From positions 1 through 34,524 of the forward strand of contig JAKLJG010000020.1 in assembly GCA_023151255.1 (NCBI GenBank): DNA of 34,524 nucleotides, given 5' to 3'. The translations under genes were made by a program, and so were the position numbers. Below, piece by piece: positions 16,339 through 21,641 of the stretch. Position 1 is the first letter of the stretch; every line of letters starts with the position of its first letter. Under the pieces are notes generated by a model that was not told where the DNA came from, did no database searches, and saw nothing but the letters and a program-made list of their open reading frames with translations. The DNA is from Cyclobacteriaceae bacterium (GTDB lineage Bacteria; Bacteroidota; Bacteroidia; Cytophagales; Cyclobacteriaceae).

Positions 16339-17754
16339 TTACTTACTGGCTGTTGTTGAGCAGGTGTAATCCGTTTTAGGAACACCGGCAGCTACCATGG
16401 CTTTAAAGCCCCCGGCAACATCCACCAGGTTATTCCAACCACGGGCTTTTAGAATAGAAGAGGCCGTCATTGAGCGGTAGCCGCCCGCGCAATGGATGTA
16501 AACGGTTTCATTCTTTGGAATTTCAGCCAGGTGTTCATTCAGGTATTCCAGTGGAATATTAATTGCACCTTCCATGTGCTCGGCACTATGCTCTCCAGGC
16601 TTGCGCACATCAATCACTTTAATTTTGCTTGTTTTTGCACGCATGGCAAATTCTGTAGCCGGTATTGATTCAATTTTATCAACATCCTTTCCGGCATTTT
16701 TCCAAGCCTCGAATCCGCCTTTCAGATAGCCCAACGTATTATCATACCCTACCCGGGCAAGCCTTGTAACCGCCTCCGTCTCTCGTCCGGGTTCGGCAAC
16801 AATCAAAATCGGATGATTTACTCCGGGGATCAGTGTTCCGGCCCAGGGAGCAAAGTTTCCGTCAAGACTGATGTTAATTGAATTAGGTACAAATCCCTCA
16901 GCAAAGGTTTGTTGATGGCGTGTATCCAGCACCAGTGCACCGGTTTCATTAGCGGCAGCTTCAAATTCGTCACAGGTAAGTGCCCGGGTACCCTTCTTTA
17001 ACACCGTATCAATATTTTCATAACCTTCTTTATTCAGCCTAACATTCTCAGGGAAATAAGCCGGAGGCGGAAGAAGGCCATCGGTAACTTCTTTTATAAA
17101 TTCTTCGCGTGTCATATTGCTACGAAGGGCATAGTTTACTTTTTTCTGGTTGCCCAGGGTATCTACAGTTTCTTTCATCATGTTTTTACCGCAGGCAGAA
17201 CCTGCACCGTGTGCCGGGTACACAATCACATCATCGGCTAACGGCATAATTTTAGTACGCAGCGAATCGAATAAAAGACCAGCCAATTGCTCCTGTGTCA
17301 TGTGCGCTGCTTTCTGGGCCAGATCAGGCCGGCCTACATCACCCAGGAACAACGTATCGCCACTAAAAATGGCGTAATCTTTTCCGTGTTCATCCTTAAG
17401 CAAGTAGGTGGTTGACTCCATGGTGTGTCCGGGCGTATGAAGTACCTTGATGGTAAGCTTACCAACTTTTAGCTCTTCGCCATCGGTGGCAATGTGGGCT
17501 TTGAAAGAAGGTGTTGCGGTAGGTCCATAGACAATAGTCGCTCCGGTTTTGGAAGCCAGATCAATATGCCCTGAAACAAAATCAGCATGAAAATGTGTTT
17601 CCAATACATACTTGATTTTTGCCCCGTTCTTTTCGGCCTTTTCAATGTACGGGCTGGTTTCACGCAGCGGATCAACAATGGCAGCTTCGCCAGCTGATTC
17701 AATATAATAGGCACCTTGAGCGAGGCAACCGGTGTAAATTTGTTCAACTTTCAT
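16339..17754 (-). CDS. CstB-like persulfide dioxygenase / pseudorhodanese / rhodanese fusion
   Basis: The chosen start (MKVEQIYTG) gives 471 residues. Starting at 17823 would place 23 extra residues across the -7 box and part of the operator, so it is rejected. The N-terminal metallo-beta-lactamase domain (1-230) has H54-F-H56-A-D58, His110, Asp133 and His182, the mononuclear iron set of ETHE1-type persulfide dioxygenases. Cys188 in GSACGK may match the extra cysteine of S. aureus CstB. The first rhodanese domain (about 255-355) has no active-site cysteine (VAEPGRE at 319-325), a pseudorhodanese. The second (about 365-460) has active Cys422 in HCAGGYRS. The order matches CstB, which converts low-molecular-weight persulfides to thiosulfate. 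It sits downstream of tauE and upstream of the rhodanese. Confidence 0.93.
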   Translation of the reverse strand: MKVEQIYTGCLAQGAYYIESAGEAAIVDPLRETSPYIEKAEKNGAKIKYVLETHFHADFVSGHIDLASKTGATIVYGPTATPSFKAHIATDGEELKVGKLTIKVLHTPGHTMESTTYLLKDEHGKDYAIFSGDTLFLGDVGRPDLAQKAAHMTQEQLAGLLFDSLRTKIMPLADDVIVYPAHGAGSACGKNMMKETVDTLGNQKKVNYALRSNMTREEFIKEVTDGLLPPPAYFPENVRLNKEGYENIDTVLKKGTRALTCDEFEAAANETGALVLDTRHQQTFAEGFVPNSINISLDGNFAPWAGTLIPGVNHPILIVAEPGRETEAVTRLARVGYDNTLGYLKGGFEAWKNAGKDVDKIESIPATEFAMRAKTSKIKVIDVRKPGEHSAEHMEGAINIPLEYLNEHLAEIPKNETVYIHCAGGYRSMTASSILKARGWNNLVDVAGGFKAMVAAGVPKTDYTCSTTASK

Positions 17755-17778
17755 GATGGTCTTCAATTTATTGTAGTA

Positions 17779-17824
17779 CAAAGATAGCAGATTAAAGTAC
17801 GGGTTCTCCGTGATTTTTGTCACG
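17779..17824 (-). promoter_or_regulatory. Promoter and Crp-like operator of the cstB-like gene
   Basis: On the minus strand a perfect -7 box TATCTTTG lies at 17779-17786, 24 bp before the ATG at 17754. No TTG is found at the -33 distance. Instead CGTGA-N6-TCACG, a perfect 16-bp palindrome with Crp-like half-sites, occupies 17809-17824, its centre 37.5 bp upstream of the last base of the -7 box. This is the class II activator position. The palindrome begins 2 bp after the tauE stop codon. Confidence 0.72.
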
Positions 17825-17826
17825 CC

Positions 17827-18624
17827 TTATAAAAATTCGCTGAGCAGAATATAACTGGCCATCGCAACCACAAACCATCCAAATCCTTTTTTAAGGTTAC
17901 TTCCGGAAATAAAACGCGACATGTAAATGCCAATAAAAATACCGGCAATAGCAATAGCTGAAACAATGAACAGAAAAGTAAAGTTTATAGTTTGCCCTGA
18001 CCCCACATCGCCCAAAAAGCCAATCAGTGATTTCGCTGCAATTATTAACAACGATGTACCAACTGCCTTTTTCATTGGCAGTTTGGCCAACAGTACCAGT
18101 GCAGGTATTATCAGAAACCCTCCTCCGGCACCAACAATACCGGTTAATACTCCAACAACTGTTCCCTCAAGGGCTATCATCGGATAATTGTATTTAATTA
18201 CTGAATCTTCCTGATCCAGGCGCTTATCCGCTATCATACTGTATGCAGCTGCCAGCATAATCAATGCAAAGAATACCATGATGGCCATATCGCGGCTTAT
18301 CATTAAAGAGCCAATACTAAACAGCACATCCGGAACCGCGGGAATGATAAATCTGCGTGTTAAATAAACGGCAATAAAAGAAGGAACAGCAAATACAACG
18401 GCCGTGCGTAAATCCACCTGGTTATTCAGTGCACTGCGAATACCGCCAACCAAGGCCGTTATCCCTACAATAAATAAAGAATACGCAGTAGCCAGCGTGG
18501 GTTCTATGGCAAACAGGTAAACGAGTACCGGTACGGTTAAAATTGATCCTCCTCCCCCAATCAGGCCGAGAGCAATACCAATTAAAGCAGATGCGAAATA
18601 TCCCAGGAGTTCCTGTGTCTCCAT
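17827..18624 (-). CDS. TauE/SafE family sulfite/organosulfur exporter
   Basis: The 265-residue membrane protein shows the duplicated TauE/SafE motif: LIGIALGLIGGGGSILTVPVL (about 14-34) and VVGVLTGIVGAGGGFLIIPAL (about 155-175), with seven to eight predicted membrane segments. The family exports sulfite, sulfoacetate or related anions, or takes up small organosulfur compounds. Placed directly before a persulfide dioxygenase fusion, export of sulfite or thiosulfate is the most natural role, as proposed for TauE in the staphylococcal cst operon. The gene is 68 bp after the Crp/Fnr gene, and 72 bp holding a promoter separate it from the cstB-like gene. Confidence 0.93.
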   Translation of the reverse strand: METQELLGYFASALIGIALGLIGGGGSILTVPVLVYLFAIEPTLATAYSLFIVGITALVGGIRSALNNQVDLRTAVVFAVPSFIAVYLTRRFIIPAVPDVLFSIGSLMISRDMAIMVFFALIMLAAAYSMIADKRLDQEDSVIKYNYPMIALEGTVVGVLTGIVGAGGGFLIIPALVLLAKLPMKKAVGTSLLIIAAKSLIGFLGDVGSGQTINFTFLFIVSAIAIAGIFIGIYMSRFISGSNLKKGFGWFVVAMASYILLSEFL

Positions 18625-18652
18625 ATTCTACACTGTTGAAAATATCGTGCTG

Positions 18653-18697
18653 CAAAGGTCAGCAAATATCCGGCACCATTATGTGACCCGGGTTACA
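18653..18697 (-). promoter_or_regulatory. Promoter and Crp-like operator of the tauE gene
   Basis: On the plus strand TGTGA-CCCGGG-TTACA (18682-18697) is a near-perfect 16-bp palindrome with one asymmetric position; it overlaps the stop codon of the crp gene. On the minus strand GACCTTTG (18653-18660) matches TAnnTTTG in 7 of 8 bases, its last base 36.5 bp from the palindrome centre. An alternative 7/8 match, GATATTTG, lies at 18663-18670. No -33 TTG is present. Confidence 0.6.
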
Positions 18698-19322
18698 AAT
18701 TGATATTGGTAATCTCGTTCCGAGAGATGGCAACTCGTTTCTGGTTTTCGAGTTTTTTAAGCAAGCGGGATATAACTTCGCGGGAGGAATTAAGGTCATC
18801 GGCAATTTGCTGATGGGTAATCGTAAGTGAGTTGCCCAGCGTATCAAATTGGCGCTTCAGGTAAAACTCCAGCTTTTCGTCCATGGAGTGAAAGGCAATC
18901 TGATCAATTACGGTAAGCAGTTCTTCAAACCGTGAACGGTAAGTTTCCAGCACAAAGTAATACCAGTTGCGGTGGTCGCGCATGAGGGTATCCATGTGCT
19001 GCAGTGGAATTGCAAGAGCTTTAACGTACGTTAAAGCCTTAGCCTTAATGGCGCTTGCCTCATTTTTTGTGGCACAAATCATAGAAAGCGCACACGCATT
19101 GCCCGGTTCCAGGTAATAAAGAAAAAACTCCTCACCGTTTTCGCCTTCTCGATAAAGTTTTACCCGGCCTTCCAGGATAACAAGCGAATTTTTAAAATAC
19201 TGACCGGGGCGCATCAGTAACTCGCCTTCGTTGAACTCTACCTCGTTCCCTACTTTTTCAATAAACTCCATCAAGGAGGAGTCGAACTGCGGGAAGAGTT
19301 GCTGAACTTGTGTGGTTTGCAA
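18693..19322 (-). CDS. Crp/Fnr family regulator of the sulfur operon
   Basis: The protein has 209 residues with a TTG start at 19322. The longer reading (ATG at 19379) lies inside the tRNA-Leu gene. Starting at the first downstream ATG (19271) would delete QLFPQFDSSL, which belongs to the family's N-terminal helix. The effector domain (about 22-125; ILEGRVKLYREGENGEEFFLYYLEPG) is followed by the long dimer helix and a helix-turn-helix (about 167-192; ITHQQIADDLNSSREVISRLLKKLE). Cys77 and Cys83 lie in NACALSMIC, facing the place where cAMP would bind in Crp, and no cAMP-type R-S/T signature is seen. Inference: a redox or persulfide sensor for the genes that follow. Its stop codon overlaps the tauE operator. 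Confidence 0.9.
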   Translation of the reverse strand: MQTTQVQQLFPQFDSSLMEFIEKVGNEVEFNEGELLMRPGQYFKNSLVILEGRVKLYREGENGEEFFLYYLEPGNACALSMICATKNEASAIKAKALTYVKALAIPLQHMDTLMRDHRNWYYFVLETYRSRFEELLTVIDQIAFHSMDEKLEFYLKRQFDTLGNSLTITHQQIADDLNSSREVISRLLKKLENQKRVAISRNEITNINL

Positions 19323-19338
19323 AGCTAAGAGGATTTTG

Positions 19339-19422
19339 TACCCGGGGCCGGAGTCGAACCGGCACAGTATTGCTACCATTGGTGTTTGAGACCAACGCGT
19401 CTACCAATTCCGCCACCCGGGC
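19339..19422 (-). tRNA. tRNA-Leu, anticodon CAA
   Basis: The minus strand folds as an 84-nt class II tRNA. The acceptor is GCCCGGG/CCCGGGT (one G-U pair) with discriminator A. The D-arm has GCG/CGC around AATTGGTAGA, and the anticodon stem TTGGT/ACCAA has the loop CTCAAAC (anticodon CAA, reading UUG). A 15-nt variable arm contains GTA/TAC, and the T-arm is GCCGG-TTCGACT-CCGGC. The 3' CCA is not encoded. It has a very good promoter upstream (19437-19466), and the crp gene begins 16 bp after its 3' end. Confidence 0.97.
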
Positions 19423-19436
19423 ATGTATCGGGGCAG

Positions 19437-19466
19437 CAAATTTAATTGAAAAGTTGTGCCCGCCAA
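19437..19466 (-). promoter_or_regulatory. Promoter of tRNA-Leu and probably of the crp gene behind it
   Basis: On the minus strand TTG (plus 19464-19466), a 19-bp spacer and a perfect TAAATTTG (19437-19444) match the Bacteroidota primary-sigma consensus. Transcription should start about 10 nt before the mature tRNA 5' end at 19422. No terminator or further promoter is seen between the tRNA and the crp gene. Confidence 0.75.
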
Positions 19467-19479
19467 GTATTCAGAAAGG

Positions 19480-19776
19480 TTAAGCAACTTCGATATATTT
19501 TACGAGCGAAAAAGCCTGTGAGCGTTCGGCAAAAAGCGTTTTAACCCTGCCCCATACACCCGCAAACAATTCCGACTTCCGGTAGGCTTCCAGGCTGGCT
19601 TCATCCACCCAGTGGCTAAGTGTTGTAAATGTATTTTCATCATCCGCATCCTTTAGCAATTCAAGATGGGTGCATCCGTTAAAAGCACGAATAGCATTTT
19701 TGTTGGCGTTGAATATTTCCAGAAATTCATCAACACCCGCTTGGGTGAAGTGCATACGTACAATCCGGATAATCAT
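19480..19776 (-). CDS. Antibiotic biosynthesis monooxygenase (ABM) domain protein
   Basis: The preferred start is the ATG at 19774-19776, giving 98 residues (MIIRIVRMHF). The longer frame to 19851 runs into the preceding gene and adds a non-family leader. The sequence is a single ABM ferredoxin-like domain: IIRIVRMHFTQAGVDEFLEIF, then LELLKDADDENTFTTLSHWVDEASLEAYRKSELF. Such small dimeric proteins include quinol monooxygenases (YgiN), heme-degrading enzymes and many of unknown role. It starts 16 bp after the stop codon of the SAM hydroxide adenosyltransferase homologue, so both are probably one operon. Confidence 0.88.
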   Translation of the reverse strand: MIIRIVRMHFTQAGVDEFLEIFNANKNAIRAFNGCTHLELLKDADDENTFTTLSHWVDEASLEAYRKSELFAGVWGRVKTLFAERSQAFSLVKYIEVA

Positions 19777-19792
19777 GGCAAAAAAGGTTAAT

Positions 19793-20563
19793 TTATTCAA
19801 ACGAGATAACGATGGTACTACCATACTCCAGGCCCAGCAGCCCGGCCGCATTGCCTTTGTAAATACCTATTTCGAGTAGGCCCAACGAGTTGAACAACAG
19901 GAAGCATTCTCCCTCATCGGTTTGGTAATATTGGGAATGAATTTTTCTGAATTTTTCCGACCCCACCTGTATAGTAAAAACCTTGTCTTTACTCAGCACC
20001 ATAAAGGCCTCTTTCGGAATGTTCGTAATAAGGTTACCGAAATTATCAACATGGATAACACTCCCCGTAATTTGTTTCTTCGTTGCCTTTACCAGCCTAT
20101 CAATCATTTTTTTGAATACCGGCAAGGGCTTGCCGAGGCTGGCAATGGCTACACCGCTGGCCAGTTTTGCCGCAGCCGGGGCGAAGATATCGCGCTCAGG
20201 AAAGGTTGTGTCAATGGAATTGATTGAATTCAGTTCAACCAGGTACTGGTGCGATTTGTCGCTAACCAGGCCAAACAAGCCGTTATCAGCACCTACAAAA
20301 AAATGGTCTTCCAATTGCAAGGCAATCGGCTTATCCTGCTCGGTTGCCACCGCGTCTACACCAACCAGGTGAACCGTGCCCTTGGGAAAATCACGAAAAA
20401 CCGAACGTAGTACAAAGGCCGCATGGGCAATGTCGAACGGAGGAAGCCGGTGGGTGATGTCCACAAGCCGGATACCGGGGTTGGTGCTGAGGATCCGGGC
20501 TTTAATGGCTGCCACGTAATGGTCGCTCTCGCCCGAATCGGTTAGCAGGGTAACAATGGCCAT
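19793..20563 (-). CDS. SAM hydroxide adenosyltransferase family protein (DUF62/chlorinase-fluorinase fold)
   Basis: The 256-residue protein shows the family framework: VTLLTDSGESDHYVAAIKA (about 4-22), DITHRLPPFDIAHAAFVL, FVGADNGLFGLV (about 89-100), ERDIFAPAAAKLASG (about 123-137) and SVIHVDNFGNLITNI (168-182). Archetypal members hydrolyse S-adenosylmethionine to adenosine and methionine using an Asp-Arg-His triad (VDPGVGTxRR and TFHGRDIF). Here Asp70 is kept, but the Arg position reads EQDKP and the His position reads TFPERD, so two of three triad residues appear lost by eye alignment. Activity may therefore differ. It is divergent from phoH, with 84 bp between start codons. Confidence 0.88.
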   Translation of the reverse strand: MAIVTLLTDSGESDHYVAAIKARILSTNPGIRLVDITHRLPPFDIAHAAFVLRSVFRDFPKGTVHLVGVDAVATEQDKPIALQLEDHFFVGADNGLFGLVSDKSHQYLVELNSINSIDTTFPERDIFAPAAAKLASGVAIASLGKPLPVFKKMIDRLVKATKKQITGSVIHVDNFGNLITNIPKEAFMVLSKDKVFTIQVGSEKFRKIHSQYYQTDEGECFLLFNSLGLLEIGIYKGNAAGLLGLEYGSTIVISFE

Positions 20564-20564
20564 G

Positions 20565-20595
20565 TTGATGCTCCCGGTGTTCTTTTGTATTTTTG
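20565..20595 (+). promoter_or_regulatory. Promoter of phoH
   Basis: TTG (20565-20567), a 20-bp spacer and a perfect TATTTTTG (20588-20595) match the Bacteroidota consensus. The implied transcript start is near 20600, about 48 nt before the TTG start codon of phoH. The short palindrome GTAA-AA-TTAC (20603-20612) follows at the transcript start. Confidence 0.75.
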
Positions 20596-20647
20596 TACTG
20601 CGGTAAAATTACGCATTTTTAACGCACCTGAATTTTGCTCCTGTAGT

Positions 20648-21622
20648 TTGATAGAAAAAGTAGTTACACTTGACAATATTTCCCTGATAGACTTTCTGGG
20701 GGTTGAAGACAAGACCATCACTTCGCTGGCTACTGCCTTTCCAAAAAGCAAAATTGTTTCCCGCGGTAACCAGATATTAATAAAAGGCAGCACCTCCGAA
20801 GTAATCCAGATTGACGATATCCTGCAAGCACTCATTCATCATTATCACAAATACGGCAGTATCCGCGAAGAGGATGTAAAAACGTATGTAAGCAACGAAA
20901 AAGCATTGGTAGCCGATACTGCCCTTGAAGATGACCAGGTAATTCTGTACGGCACAAAAGGCATTCCGATAAAACCCAAAACCCCCAACCAGCAAAAACT
21001 GGTTAAACTGGTAAAAGACAACGACCTGGTATTTGCACTCGGCCCAGCCGGAACAGGCAAAACCTACATCTCAGTTGCCTTTGCGGTGAAGGCGCTGAAG
21101 AACAAACAGGTTAAAAAGATCATCATCACCCGGCCAGCCGTTGAAGCAGGCGAAAACCTGGGCTTTTTACCGGGCGACCTGAAAGAAAAAATTGATCCAT
21201 ACCTGCGGCCTATTTACGATGCGCTTCATGACATGATACCGTTTGAAAAACTGCAGTATTACATGGAGCGCGAGATCATTGAAATTGCACCGCTCGCTTA
21301 CATGCGCGGCCGTACGCTGAATAATGCATTCATCCTGCTGGACGAAGCACAGAATACCACACCCATGCAAATGAAAATGTTCCTTACCCGCATGGGTCCC
21401 GATTCAAAAATGATTGTTACCGGTGACACCAGCCAGGTTGATTTACCCTCCAAGCAAACCAGCGGACTGAATGAAGCCGTCAGGCTGCTGCAACATGTTA
21501 AGGGCATTGGCTTCATTGAACTTACCCAGCAGGATGTAATCCGCCATAAACTGGTGCGCGATATTATTGAAGCATACACAGCCGGAAGCACCACCAGTAA
21601 ATCCTACACCGGAAAAATCTGA
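20648..21622 (+). CDS. phoH: PhoH family ATPase
   Basis: The chosen start is the TTG at 20648 (IEKVVTLDNISLIDFLGVED), giving 324 residues. The longer frame beginning at 20585 starts upstream of the -7 box and cannot be on the mRNA. An N-terminal region (1-115) precedes the P-loop ATPase: Walker A GPAGTGKT, KKIIITRPAVEAGENLGFLPGDL, Walker B FILLDEAQNTT, and TGDTSQVDLPSKQTSGL. PhoH (YbeZ) proteins are NTPases linked to RNA metabolism and ribosome assembly. The usual partner ybeY is not adjacent. comEC follows 19 bp after the stop codon, so phoH, comEC and the enoyl-CoA hydratase probably share this promoter. Confidence 0.95.
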   Translation: MIEKVVTLDNISLIDFLGVEDKTITSLATAFPKSKIVSRGNQILIKGSTSEVIQIDDILQALIHHYHKYGSIREEDVKTYVSNEKALVADTALEDDQVILYGTKGIPIKPKTPNQQKLVKLVKDNDLVFALGPAGTGKTYISVAFAVKALKNKQVKKIIITRPAVEAGENLGFLPGDLKEKIDPYLRPIYDALHDMIPFEKLQYYMEREIIEIAPLAYMRGRTLNNAFILLDEAQNTTPMQMKMFLTRMGPDSKMIVTGDTSQVDLPSKQTSGLNEAVRLLQHVKGIGFIELTQQDVIRHKLVRDIIEAYTAGSTTSKSYTGKI

Positions 21623-21641
21623 TTTTTAGTAACTTTTACCC

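Noticed and set aside
17755-17823. Longer N-terminus (23 residues) of the CstB-like fusion
   Set aside because: It would lie over the -7 box and most of the operator, and MKVEQIYTG is the usual family start.
19323-19379. Longer N-terminus for the second Crp/Fnr protein from an ATG at 19379
   Set aside because: The first 14 codons are the 3' half of the tRNA-Leu gene; the TTG at 19322 restores the family length.
19777-19851. Extension of the ABM protein into the preceding gene
   Set aside because: The extra 25 residues overlap the SAM hydroxide adenosyltransferase gene and do not belong to the ABM domain.
20603-20612. GTAA-AA-TTAC palindrome at the phoH transcript start as an operator
   Set aside because: It is only 4 bp per arm and AT-rich, so easily due to chance; noted within the promoter entry only.
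20585-20647. Longer N-terminus of PhoH
   Set aside because: It begins upstream of the -7 box, and MYFCTAV has no family similarity.
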